Assembly: GCA_030652255.1 (NCBI GenBank)
Contig: JAUSAZ010000001.1
Span: 1-64,000 of the forward strand
Length of the DNA stretch: 64,000 bases
From: Myxococcales bacterium
GTDB lineage: Bacteria > Myxococcota_A > Polyangia > Polyangiales > Ga0077539
Direction of reading: 5' to 3'
This document shows positions 34,595 to 43,287 of this stretch, in pieces. Each line of letters starts with the position of its first letter. Positions within the stretch are counted from its first letter, which is position 1. The notes under the pieces were generated by a model. That model had not been told where the DNA came from, searched no databases, and was given only the letters and a program-made list of their open reading frames with translations. The translations under genes and the position numbers were made by a program.

Positions 34595-36661
34595 ATGATC
34601 CTCGCCATGCCGCGACCGGACACCTCTCCGCGGAGCCAACCTCGCGCCGCCGCCGCCCCACAGCCCTGGAGCCAGCGGGCGGTCTTCGCCGCGGCCGTCG
34701 TCGCGGTGGGCGCGCTCGGGGCGGCCTTCGCCATCGCGTTCCGGCTGGGCCTGCACCTCGGCTTCACCGCCCTCCTCGGCGGCGACGACGTCCTCGCGGC
34801 CTTCGCGCGGCTGCCCTGGACGACGCGGGTGGCCCTGCCCACCCTCGGGGGCCTGGCCGCGGGGATCGTCACCGCCCTGGCCGCGCGGCGCCCCGGGTAC
34901 GGCGTCGGCGAGGTGCTGGAGGCCGTCACCGTCGGCCGGGGGCAGCTCCCCCTCCCGGCCTGCCTCTGGAAGAGCGCGGCGTCCTTCCTCGCCATCGTCA
35001 CGGGCGGATCGCTCGGGCGCGAGGGCTCCATCGTGCAGTTCGGCGCCGGCGTCGGGGCCGCCGTGGGCCGGCGCCTCGGGCTCACCGCCCACCACGCCCG
35101 CGCGCTCGTGGCCGTCGGCACCGGCGCGGGCTTCGCGGCGGCCTACAACACCCCCATCGCGGCGGTGCTCTTCGTCGTCGAGGTGGTGCTCGGCGTCGCG
35201 ACCCTGGGCGTGGTGCTGCCCGTGGTGGTCGGCGCGGTGGTGGCGACGGGGCTCACCCGCGTCGCGCTGGGCGGCGGGCCCATCTACGGCGCCCGAGACT
35301 TCGCGCTCACCTCCCCGCGCGAGCTCGCGGCGCACCTCGCGCTCGGCGTCGCGGCGGGGGTGCTCGGCCCGGCCTTCCTCGGGGCGCTCGGCCAGGGCGA
35401 GCGGCTCTTCCAGCGACTCGCCGCCGCCCGCCCCGCGCGGGGCGCGCTCGGCGGCCTCGGCGTGGGCCTGATGGCGTGCGCCCTCCCCGAGGTGACGGGC
35501 AACGGCTTCGAGGCGATCCACCGCATCCTCGACGCGCGCTTCGCGGCGGGGATGCTCGCGCTCCTGCTGCTGGGGAAGGGCCTCGCGACGGTCTCGTCGG
35601 TGGGCTCCGGCAGCCCGGGCGGGGTGTTCACGCCGACGCTCTTCCTCGGCGCCGCGCTCGGGGGCCTGGTGGGCCGCGCCGCGCTCGCGCTCCCGATGGT
35701 GTTCGGCGCGTCGGTGGTGCCCGAAGGCTACGCGCTGGTCGGGATGGCCGCGCTCACGGCGGCGACCACGCACGCCCCCATCATGGCCTGCGTGCTGGTG
35801 TTCGAGCTCTCGGGCGACTACGCCATCGTGCTGCCGCTGCTGCTCGCGACGGCGGTGGCCACCTGGGTCGCGCGCCTGCTGCGGCCCGGGTCGGTCTACA
35901 CCGACGAGCTCCGGCGGCGCGGCGTCGCGTGGGAGGGCAGCGTCGCCGAGCGCCTGGCGCGGGCCGTGCGCGCCCGGGACATCATGGACCTCGACCCCCC
36001 GACGGTGCCCGCCGATGCCCCGATCGGGAGCGCGCTCGCGCACCTGGGGTCCGGGCACGGGCGGCGGGTGTACGTGCTCGACGGCGCGACGATCCGGGCG
36101 ATCGACCTGAACGCCGCGCGGGACCTGTGGGTCGGGGCCGCCGCGGGCGTGGCCCCGGACGCGGCCCAGACCGCGGGGTCCGTCGCGACCGCGGTCCCCG
36201 TCGCCGAGGTCGAGGACACCCTCTTCGACCTCAACGAGAAGCTCTGGGGCGTGGACTTCGGCGAGATCCCCGTGCGCGACCCGGCGGACCCGGCGCGCGT
36301 GGCGGGCGTGGTGACCCGGCGCGCGCTCCTCGGGGCCTTCGACCGCGAGCTGCTCCAGCGTGACCTGCTGCTGACGCGGGTGGTGTGGTCCGAGGGAGGG
36401 CGCGATCGGGCGGACTACCTCGAGCTCCCGGAGGGCCAGCGGGTGGAGTCCATCGCCCCCCCGGGGCGCCTGCTGGGCACGCGGGTCCAGGTCGGGAGCC
36501 TCCGCGCGAGCGACCGGGTGACGGTCGTGGCGGTGCGGCAGGCGGCCGGTGGTGACCCCGTCTGGCGCGACCCGGAGGACGCGACGGCGCTGCGCCGCGG
36601 CGACCGCCTGCTGGTGATCGGTGACATGGCGCGGATCAACGCGCTGCGAGGAGAGGCATGA
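34595..36661 (+). CDS. ClC-type chloride channel/antiporter with C-terminal CBS and regulatory domains
   Basis: Inner-membrane ClC protein of 688 aa. The gating Glu is in GGSLGREGSIV (about residue 143; Ser replaces the usual Pro). The second selectivity element is GSGSPGGVFTPT, and SVVPEGYALVGM is near the conserved Tyr region. The cytosolic C-terminus has a CBS pair (DIMDLDPPTVPADAPIG onward), then an additional TrkA-C-like tail (RVESIAPPGRLLGTRVQVG, RRGDRLLVIGD). The gating Glu suggests H+/Cl- exchange. ATG 34595 or 34607 are possible starts. The ATGA at the end couples it to the 66-aa protein. Confidence 0.85.
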   Translation: MILAMPRPDTSPRSQPRAAAAPQPWSQRAVFAAAVVAVGALGAAFAIAFRLGLHLGFTALLGGDDVLAAFARLPWTTRVALPTLGGLAAGIVTALAARRPGYGVGEVLEAVTVGRGQLPLPACLWKSAASFLAIVTGGSLGREGSIVQFGAGVGAAVGRRLGLTAHHARALVAVGTGAGFAAAYNTPIAAVLFVVEVVLGVATLGVVLPVVVGAVVATGLTRVALGGGPIYGARDFALTSPRELAAHLALGVAAGVLGPAFLGALGQGERLFQRLAAARPARGALGGLGVGLMACALPEVTGNGFEAIHRILDARFAAGMLALLLLGKGLATVSSVGSGSPGGVFTPTLFLGAALGGLVGRAALALPMVFGASVVPEGYALVGMAALTAATTHAPIMACVLVFELSGDYAIVLPLLLATAVATWVARLLRPGSVYTDELRRRGVAWEGSVAERLARAVRARDIMDLDPPTVPADAPIGSALAHLGSGHGRRVYVLDGATIRAIDLNAARDLWVGAAAGVAPDAAQTAGSVATAVPVAEVEDTLFDLNEKLWGVDFGEIPVRDPADPARVAGVVTRRALLGAFDRELLQRDLLLTRVVWSEGGRDRADYLELPEGQRVESIAPPGRLLGTRVQVGSLRASDRVTVVAVRQAAGGDPVWRDPEDATALRRGDRLLVIGDMARINALRGEA

Positions 36662-36858
36662 GCACAGAGAGCAGTCCGACGCCCGGGGCCCCGACGAGCG
36701 AGCCCACGCCGACACCCGCCACGAAGCCCCGCCCGCTCTGGCGGTCCCTGAAGGAGGACGCGTCGTTCCGCGCGACCTTCCTGGCGGTCTTCGTAATCCC
36801 CGCGGCGCTCATGGGCGCGACCATCGCGTGGGTCGTGCGCGCCATGGCGCTCCAGTAG
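36658..36858 (+). CDS. Small single-pass membrane protein (66 aa)
   Basis: A Pro/Thr-rich N-terminus (about 25 residues) precedes one hydrophobic helix (FLAVFVIPAALMGATIAWVV) and a short tail. The ATG overlaps the ClC stop by 4 bp, so it is produced together with that channel and may be an accessory subunit; no family was recognised. Its stop lies only 4 bp from the stop of the convergent second ClC gene. Confidence 0.7.
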   Translation: MSTESSPTPGAPTSEPTPTPATKPRPLWRSLKEDASFRATFLAVFVIPAALMGATIAWVVRAMALQ

Positions 36859-36862
36859 CCCG

Positions 36863-38731
36863 TCAGCCGCCCGGGTTGGTGGTGAGCGCGGAGTGCTCGC
36901 CGGTGCGCGAGGACCGCGGCTCGCTCGCCTCCTCGAAGCGCAGCAGCACGCCCACCACGTCACTCGTCGAGATGACCCCGACCAGCCGGCGGCTCTGCGG
37001 GTCGTCGACCACCATCATCAGCCGCACCTCGAGGCGGTTCATGGCCACCAGGGCGGAGCGCAGGCTGTTGCCGGGCACCAGCGAACCACGGAGCCGCGCG
37101 TGGTCGCTCACGAGCTCGGCGCCGCGCCCCTCGGCCTGCAGCCGCCGCAGGCGCGCCTCGGTCACCACCCCGACGAGGACCCGGTCGTCGCCCACGACGG
37201 GGATGGTCTCGAAGGGCAGCGGCGCCAGCGTCGCGACGGCGGCGTCGATCGTGTCCGTGGCGGCGAGGGCCACCGGGTCGGCCCGCATCGTGTCGCCCAC
37301 GCGGTGCGCCGTGAGCGCGGGCGAGGCGAGGTGCGCCTGCGGCATGTGCCGGCCGTCCTGCTCGAGGAGCGCGTCGTAGATGGGCGTCGCGCTGCGCGCT
37401 CGCGCCGTGACGTAGGCCACCGCGTTGGCGACCATCAACGGCAGCACCAGCTTGTAGCTCCCGGTCATCTCGAACACGATGAGGATCGAGGTCATCGGGG
37501 CGCGCACCACGGCGGCGAAGAAGGCCCCCATCCCCACGAGCGCGAAGGCCCCGAGCTGCACGTCGGCGTGCCCCAGGAGGTGCCGATCGACCTCGCCCAT
37601 GAGGCCACCGAGCATCGCGCCCACGAAGAGCGTCGGGGCGAAGATGCCGCCGGCGCCGCCGCTGGAGTACGACGCGATCGTCGCGGCGAACTTCGCCACG
37701 CAGAGCACCGCCATCACCTTCAGGGGCAGGGAGCCCCGGAGGCCCTGGGCCAGCACCTCGTAGCCTCCGCCCGCGACGCCGAGCGTGCCCACCAGCTCGA
37801 GCGCCGCGAGCGCGATGAGCCCCGTCAGCGCCCCGCCGAGCGCCGGCCGCGCCCACGGGGGGATGCGCTTCAGGTCGCGGAACCCCTGGCGCACGCGCAG
37901 CAGGCTGGAGGAGAACGCGTGCCCCAGGAGCCCGGCCGCCAGGCCGAGGAGCGCGAACACCAGGAGCGAGCTGGCGTGGGTGAGCCCGTACGCCGCGGGC
38001 ACGGCGAGCACCGGGCGCTCGCCCAGGATGGAGTGCTCGACCGCCGCGGAGAGGGCCGCGGCCACGACCACGCCGGAGAGCACGGTGGTGTCGAGGCCCC
38101 CGACGAGCTCCTCGATGACGAAGGTGACCGCGGCGATGGGGGCGTTGAAGGCCGCCGCAATGCCCGCCGCCGCGCCCACCGGGATGAGCCGCCGCTGGTT
38201 GCTGGGCGAGAGCGCGAACACGCGGCCCAGCGCGCTCGCGACCGTCGCGCAGATCTGCACCGTGGGCCCCTCGCGGCCGAGCGAGGAGCCGGTGCCGATC
38301 TGGAGCGCGGCGAGGATGAACTTCGCGGCGCCGTCGCGGGAGCGAAGCCGGCCCCGGCGCGCGCCGTACACCCACTTCACCTGCGGGATGCCGCTGCCGC
38401 GAGCCTCCGGGGCGAGGCGGTCGAGCGCGACGCCCGCGACGAGCGCGCCGAGCATCGGCACCACGACCAGCCCCACCGACCGGGTGGTGCCGGAGGCCGC
38501 CGCGACGCGCGCGAAGAAGGTCGTCTCGACCAGGCGGATGAAGAGGTGGAACCCCACCGCCGCGAGGCCGCACGCCACGCCGACGGCGATGGTGAGGCCC
38601 AGCAGGCGGTTCTGCTCGGAGAGCGTGGCCCGCTCGATCACCCGCAGCAGCAGGCGGTTGAGCGGGGCGCCCGCGCGCCGGACGGCGCTCAGCAGGGGGC
38701 CGTCGTCGGGGCTCGGGAGGGGCGGTTCCAT
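36863..38731 (-). CDS. ClC-type chloride channel/antiporter with CBS domains (622 aa)
   Basis: Second ClC paralogue with the full canonical filter: GSGIPQV (about residue 112), SSLGREGPTV (gating Glu about 154) and GGIFAPTLFVG. After about ten membrane helices come two CBS modules: HRVGDTMRADPVALAATDTI and, near the end, RLMMVVDDPQSRRLVGVIS. The Glu suggests a Cl-/H+ antiporter regulated by adenine nucleotides through CBS. It is convergent with the other ClC operon and divergent from the trehalose synthase gene, from which it is separated by about 100 bp. Confidence 0.9.
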   Translation of the reverse strand: MEPPLPSPDDGPLLSAVRRAGAPLNRLLLRVIERATLSEQNRLLGLTIAVGVACGLAAVGFHLFIRLVETTFFARVAAASGTTRSVGLVVVPMLGALVAGVALDRLAPEARGSGIPQVKWVYGARRGRLRSRDGAAKFILAALQIGTGSSLGREGPTVQICATVASALGRVFALSPSNQRRLIPVGAAAGIAAAFNAPIAAVTFVIEELVGGLDTTVLSGVVVAAALSAAVEHSILGERPVLAVPAAYGLTHASSLLVFALLGLAAGLLGHAFSSSLLRVRQGFRDLKRIPPWARPALGGALTGLIALAALELVGTLGVAGGGYEVLAQGLRGSLPLKVMAVLCVAKFAATIASYSSGGAGGIFAPTLFVGAMLGGLMGEVDRHLLGHADVQLGAFALVGMGAFFAAVVRAPMTSILIVFEMTGSYKLVLPLMVANAVAYVTARARSATPIYDALLEQDGRHMPQAHLASPALTAHRVGDTMRADPVALAATDTIDAAVATLAPLPFETIPVVGDDRVLVGVVTEARLRRLQAEGRGAELVSDHARLRGSLVPGNSLRSALVAMNRLEVRLMMVVDDPQSRRLVGVISTSDVVGVLLRFEEASEPRSSRTGEHSALTTNPGG

Positions 38732-38767
38732 GCTCGTGGGGGGGGCCTATCACCCTATGCCTGGAGA

Positions 38768-38801
38768 TCCAACCGCCGCACCGGCGCCGGCGGTGATTGG
38801 A
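38768..38801. promoter_or_regulatory. Inverted repeat in the ClC/otsA divergent region
   Basis: TCCAACCGCCG pairs with CGGCGGT-GA-TTGGA across an 8-9 bp GC-rich centre. The position between two divergent starts suits an operator, possibly for the MarR-type protein at 41076. It could also form an RNA hairpin. No experiment or homolog supports either. Confidence 0.3.
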
Positions 38802-38832
38802 TGACCAACCTTCTCGTGCTAGGCGGTCGCCC

Positions 38833-41070
38833 ATGGCACGAACGGCGCGCTTCCTCGCGGTCCTGCTGGTGGGCCTGGGCCTGCTCACGTGGGTCGCGCA
38901 CCTGGCGCTCACGCGCACCACCCGGCGGTGGTTCGAGCGCGACGTCGAGCTGCGCGAGCGCCTCGCGGTCGCGAGCGCGCGGAGCAGCCTCGTGCGGCAG
39001 TGGGCCAACCCCGCGGCGCTGCCCGAGGTGCTGGCCGACATCACCCGCGACGAGCGCGTGATGGGCGCCGCGGCGTGCGACCGCGACGGGCGCACCCGCG
39101 CCGCGAGCGAGGGCTTCCCCGAGGCCTTCGCGTGCCGCGGCGTGCTCGCCGGCCTGGGCGCCCGGGGCCTGTCACCCGACGCGCGGGACGGCTGGTCGCT
39201 CGACGTCGACCTGCCCGGCGGGCCGGTGCGCGCCTACGGCGTCGCGCTGCCCGAGCTCCCGGGGGGCGGCTTCGTGGTGATCGTCCACGACATGAGCTTC
39301 GTCGGCCGGCGCGAGGCCACCACGCGCAACCAGCTGCTGCTCGCCTTCTTCGTGCTCGCGCTCGCCGCCGCCGCGGTGACCGTCGTCGCCGCGCGCCTCG
39401 CCTGGCGGGGCTGGCAGGACGACCTCCGGCGGGCGCTCCGGGGCGACGGGGGGCGGGAGTTCCAGCCCCTGATGCGCGACGTGCGCGAGCTGGTCGCGCG
39501 GCTCTCGCAGGAGCGCGACGCCGACGCCCGCGGCGGGGTGTGGAGCCCGGAGCGCCTGCGGGGCGCGCTCACGCACCACCTGCAGGGCGAGCGCGTGGTG
39601 ATCGTGGCCAACCGCGAGCCGTACATCCACGAGCGGAAGGAGGACGGCACCGTGCGCGTGGTGCACCCGGCGAGCGGGCTCGTGACCGCGCTCGAGCCGG
39701 TGATGCGCGCGTGCTCGGGGATCTGGGTCGCGCACGGCTCGGGCTCCGCCGACCGCGAGACCGTCGACGCCCACGACCGGGTGAAGGTGCCGCCCGGCGA
39801 GGAGTCCTACGTGGTCCGCCGGGTGTGGCTCACCGAGGAGGAGGAGGCCGGGTACTACTACGGCTTCTCCAACGAGGGCCTCTGGCCGCTCTGCCACGTC
39901 GCGCACACCCGCCCCGAGTTTCGCGACGTGGACTGGGAGCAGTACCGCAAGGTCAACCAGCGCTTCGCCGACGCGGTGTGCGACGAGGTCGACTCCGACG
40001 ACCCCATCGTGCTCGTGCAGGACTACCACTTCGCCCTGGCGCCCGCGATGATCCGCGCCCGGCTGCCCCGCGCCACCATCATCACGTTCTGGCACATCCC
40101 CTGGCCCAACCCCGAGCGCGTGGGCATCTGCCCGTGGCGCCAGGAGCTCATCGAGGGCCTGCTCGGGTCGAGCGTCGTGGGCTTCCACACCCAGCAGCAC
40201 TGCAACAACTTCCTCGACGCCGTCGACGCCTTCGTCGAGTCGCGCATCGACCGCGAGCACAACGCCGTCGTGCAGCGCGCGCGGCGCACCCTGGTGCGCC
40301 CGTACCCCATCTCCATCGAGTGGCCGGTGCGCTGGCTCGACGGCCTCCCCTCGCCCGCGGAGTGCGCCGCGGGGGTGCGCCGCGAGCTCGGCCTCGCCCC
40401 GGACGCCCTGCTCGGCGTGGGCATCGACCGGCTCGACTACACCAAAGGGATCGAGGAGCGCCTCGCCGCCGTGGACACCCTGCTCGAGCGCCACCCCGAG
40501 CTGCGCGGGCGCTTCACCTTCATCCAGCTCGCGGCGCCGAGCCGCACCCGCATCGCGCGCTACCAGGAGCTCAACGACCGCGTCGAGGCGCTCGCGGACA
40601 AGATCAACGCGCGCTGGTCGGAGGGCTCGTACCGGCCCGTCGTGCTGCTGCGGGCACACCACGAGCCGCCGTCGGTGTTCCGGTACTTCCGCGCGGCGGA
40701 GCTCTGCTACGTGAGCAGCCTGCACGACGGGATGAACCTCGTGGCCAAGGAGTTCGTCGCGGCCCGCACCGACGAGCGGGGCGTGCTGGTGCTCAGCCAG
40801 TTCACCGGCGCGGCGCGGGAGCTCACCGAGGCGCTGGTGGTCAACCCCTACGACCTCGGCGAGGCCAGCGAGGCCATGGCCACGGCCCTGGCGATGCCCG
40901 TCGAGCAGCAGCAGGAGCGCATGCGGGCGATGCGCTCGCTCGTGGCCCACTTCAACGTGTACCGCTGGGCGGGCCGGATGCTGATCGACGCGGCGCAGCT
41001 TCGCAGCCGCGAGCGCCTCTCGGTGCGCCTGTCCCGGCGGGAGCCCGGGAGCAGGGAGTCGGTGCTTTGA
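38833..41070 (+). CDS. otsA: Membrane-anchored trehalose-6-phosphate synthase
   Basis: GT20 glycosyltransferase making trehalose-6-phosphate from UDP-glucose and glucose-6-phosphate. The catalytic domain starts near residue 255 ([17 protein letters not shown]) and contains [20 protein letters not shown], a [17 protein letters not shown] stretch and [12 protein letters not shown]. Unusually, about 250 residues precede it: a membrane helix ([20 protein letters not shown]), a periplasmic sensor-like region and a second helix ([20 protein letters not shown]) with a HAMP-like cytosolic segment. This is the layout of a membrane receptor joined to an enzyme. ATG 38833 follows AGGCGG; an upstream TTG at 38797 is less likely. 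A MarR gene follows after 5 bp. Confidence 0.9.
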   Translation: MARTARFLAVLLVGLGLLTWVAHLALTRTTRRWFERDVELRERLAVASARSSLVRQWANPAALPEVLADITRDERVMGAAACDRDGRTRAASEGFPEAFACRGVLAGLGARGLSPDARDGWSLDVDLPGGPVRAYGVALPELPGGGFVVIVHDMSFVGRREATTRNQLLLAFFVLALAAAAVTVVAARLAWRGWQDDLRRALRGDGGREFQPLMRDVRELVARLSQERDADARGGVWSPERLRGALTHHLQGERVVIVANREPYIHERKEDGTVRVVHPASGLVTALEPVMRACSGIWVAHGSGSADRETVDAHDRVKVPPGEESYVVRRVWLTEEEEAGYYYGFSNEGLWPLCHVAHTRPEFRDVDWEQYRKVNQRFADAVCDEVDSDDPIVLVQDYHFALAPAMIRARLPRATIITFWHIPWPNPERVGICPWRQELIEGLLGSSVVGFHTQQHCNNFLDAVDAFVESRIDREHNAVVQRARRTLVRPYPISIEWPVRWLDGLPSPAECAAGVRRELGLAPDALLGVGIDRLDYTKGIEERLAAVDTLLERHPELRGRFTFIQLAAPSRTRIARYQELNDRVEALADKINARWSEGSYRPVVLLRAHHEPPSVFRYFRAAELCYVSSLHDGMNLVAKEFVAARTDERGVLVLSQFTGAARELTEALVVNPYDLGEASEAMATALAMPVEQQQERMRAMRSLVAHFNVYRWAGRMLIDAAQLRSRERLSVRLSRREPGSRESVL

Positions 41071-41075
41071 AGAAG

Positions 41076-41654
41076 ATGCGGGCCGCGCCGACGGCCGACG
41101 GCCGGCGGCGGGGCGTCGCGACCCGAGCCGCGGCGGCGATGGAACCGCCGGGGGCGATCGGGCATCTTCAGGGGCTCCCGGACGTGGCAGGCACCGACGA
41201 CACCAACGAGTTTCCGCTGGGCCCGGTGCTCGGCCTGCTGCGCGAGTGGTGGGCGCTCAACCACGCCTTCGAGCGCACCTCGCGGCGCATGGCCGCGCGG
41301 CTCGGCGTGACGGCGCCGCAGCGCATGGTGCTGCGGGTGATCGGGCGCTACCCGGGCATGGGCCCGGGAACCTTGGCCCGAGTGCTCCACCTCGACGCCG
41401 GGACCATCTCCGCGACGGTGCGTCGCCTCGAAGAGGCCGGGGTGGTCCGGCGTCGCCAGACGAGCCGCGACCGGCGCCGCGTGGCGCTCGGGCTCACCGC
41501 GAAGGGCCGCGCCCTCGACGGCGACGACGAGCAGACCATCGAGGGGGCGCTCGCGCGGGTGCTGGCCCGGGTGCCGCCGGGCGACGTCGCGGCGGTGCGG
41601 GGGTTCCTCGCCGCCTTCGCGGAAGAGCTCGCGGGGGTCGCGCCGGACCCGTGA
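41076..41654 (+). CDS. MarR-family transcriptional regulator (192 aa)
   Basis: Winged-helix regulator: LLREWWALNHAFERTSRRMA, then RMVLRVIGRYPGMGPGTLAR, recognition helix GTISATVRRLEEAGVV and wing RRQTSRDRRRVALGLTAKG. This is the MarR arrangement. The N-terminal 60 residues before it are low complexity, so a later start (ATG 41139) is possible. It begins 5 bp after otsA and probably controls that operon or the neighbouring transporters. Its ligand is unknown. Confidence 0.85.
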   Translation: MRAAPTADGRRRGVATRAAAAMEPPGAIGHLQGLPDVAGTDDTNEFPLGPVLGLLREWWALNHAFERTSRRMAARLGVTAPQRMVLRVIGRYPGMGPGTLARVLHLDAGTISATVRRLEEAGVVRRRQTSRDRRRVALGLTAKGRALDGDDEQTIEGALARVLARVPPGDVAAVRGFLAAFAEELAGVAPDP

Positions 41655-41657
41655 GGC

Positions 41658-41673
41658 CCCCCACCAGCGGGGG
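41658..41673. terminator. GC hairpin between convergent MarR and NhaP genes
   Basis: CCCCC-ACCAGC-GGGGG lies between the two stop codons (41654 and 41674). It can serve both strands but lacks a U-run on either side, so intrinsic termination is uncertain. Confidence 0.3.
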
Positions 41674-43236
41674 TCAGTGGGCGTCGGAGTCGTCCTCCAG
41701 CGCCACGAGGCGGGCGTCGACGTCCCGGAGGATCTCCTCGACCGCCTCGGCCCCGATGGCCCCCTCCCGGTGCGCGAGCATCGCGGCGTCCTTCTCGACG
41801 AGCAGCAGCTGCCGGGCGAGCGCGTGGCGCTCCTCGCGCCGGAGCGCCTCGTGGGCGAGGTGCATCTCCCGGAGGTGCTCGTCGCTGGTCGCGAGCCGCT
41901 GCTGGTACTCGCCGCGGAGGTCTGCCAGCAGCTGCTCGGAGAGCCCACCCCCGCGGGCCGCCTGCTCGAGCGCGGCGAGCGCGGCGGTGGTCGCCCGCTG
42001 CTCCCCGCGCACCACCTCGTAGCGCACCCGGTCGGTGCCCGCCGCCACGAGGCCGAGGCGCCGTAGCAGCGGGGCCATCGTCAGGCCCTGGCCCAGGATG
42101 GAGAGCACCACCACCCCGAAGGTCATGGTGACGATCAGCTCGCGGTGCGCGAGCTCCCTGGGCAGCGCGAGGGCGAGCACCATCGAGAGCCCGCCGCGCA
42201 GGCCGCCCCAGGTGAGCACCGCCACCCACGACGCGGGGAATCGCTCGCGGGTGCCGCGCAGCGCGAGGCCCACGAGGGACACCACCACGGCGCGGGCCGC
42301 GGTGACCGCGACGAAGGCCACCAGCACCGGCTTCCACGCGTGCAGCAGCGCGCCGAGGCGGACCTCGAAGCCGATGAGCAGGAAGACCACCGAGTTGAGG
42401 GCGAAGGCGACGTACTCCCAGAACGACTCGACCGCGAGGCGGGTGGACGGCGACATGCCCGTGCGCGCGCCGTAGTTGCCGCAGAGCATCCCGGCCGCCA
42501 CGGTGGCGATGACCCCGGAGAGGTGCAGGCGCTCGGCGACCGCGAAGGACCCGTACGCGGCGATGGTGGTGAGCGTGATCTCGATCATCGCGTCCTCGAT
42601 GCGCTGGGTGGCCTTCGAGGTCGCGTAGCCGATGGCGGCGCCCACGAGCAGCCCGCCGCCGACGGTGCGCACGAAGGTCAGCCCGACCTCCGCGGCGGAG
42701 AGCGAGCGGCCGCCCGCGAACGCGAGCACGAGGGAGAACACCACCACGGCGGTGCCGTCGTTGAGCAGGCTCTCGCCCTCCACGAGCACCATCAGCCGGC
42801 GCGGCGCCCCGAGCGACTTGAAGAGCCCGACGACCGCGATGGGGTCCGTCGCCGCGAGCAGGGCCGCGAAGACGAGCCCGTGCGCGAAGGTGAAGCCCTC
42901 GACGAAGTGGAGGGAGTTGGCCACCGGCACCAGGATCAGCGCCGTGAGGGAGATGGCGACGATGAGGCCCGGGACGGCCAGCGCGTGGATGGCGAGCTTG
43001 TTGGCCCAGAACTTCTTGAAATCGAGGTGAAACGCCGCCTCGAAGACCAGGCCCGGGAGGAAGACCGCGTAGAGCAGCTCCTGCGTCAGGTGGGGCGGCG
43101 AGAGCACGCGGGTCGCGCCCAGCGTGAGCCCGGTGACCACCAGCGCGACGGTGTAGGGCATGCGCAGCGCGCGAGCGACCAGCGCGACCGCGGTCGCGAC
43201 CAGGAACAGGGCGACGAAGATGAGTTCATGAGCCAT
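41674..43236 (-). CDS. NhaP-type Na+/H+ antiporter (CPA1 family, 520 aa)
   Basis: Twelve or more membrane helices with CPA1 hallmarks: LLYAVFLPGLVFEAAF, AATDPIAVVGLFK (ion-binding Asp) and VEGESLLNDGTAVVVF, followed by TWGGLRGGLSMVLAL. The C-terminal ~110 residues form a cytosolic helical tail (HALARQLLLVEKDAAML, EILRDVDARLVAL). It exchanges protons for Na+ or K+ at the inner membrane. Convergent with the MarR gene; 50 bp downstream of the MFS gene on the same strand, so possibly co-transcribed. Confidence 0.9.
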   Translation of the reverse strand: MAHELIFVALFLVATAVALVARALRMPYTVALVVTGLTLGATRVLSPPHLTQELLYAVFLPGLVFEAAFHLDFKKFWANKLAIHALAVPGLIVAISLTALILVPVANSLHFVEGFTFAHGLVFAALLAATDPIAVVGLFKSLGAPRRLMVLVEGESLLNDGTAVVVFSLVLAFAGGRSLSAAEVGLTFVRTVGGGLLVGAAIGYATSKATQRIEDAMIEITLTTIAAYGSFAVAERLHLSGVIATVAAGMLCGNYGARTGMSPSTRLAVESFWEYVAFALNSVVFLLIGFEVRLGALLHAWKPVLVAFVAVTAARAVVVSLVGLALRGTRERFPASWVAVLTWGGLRGGLSMVLALALPRELAHRELIVTMTFGVVVLSILGQGLTMAPLLRRLGLVAAGTDRVRYEVVRGEQRATTAALAALEQAARGGGLSEQLLADLRGEYQQRLATSDEHLREMHLAHEALRREERHALARQLLLVEKDAAMLAHREGAIGAEAVEEILRDVDARLVALEDDSDAH

Positions 43237-43287
43237 GGCGGGTCTCGTCGAACCATACGCGAGGTCGCGAGGCGCACGGCGAGGCTG

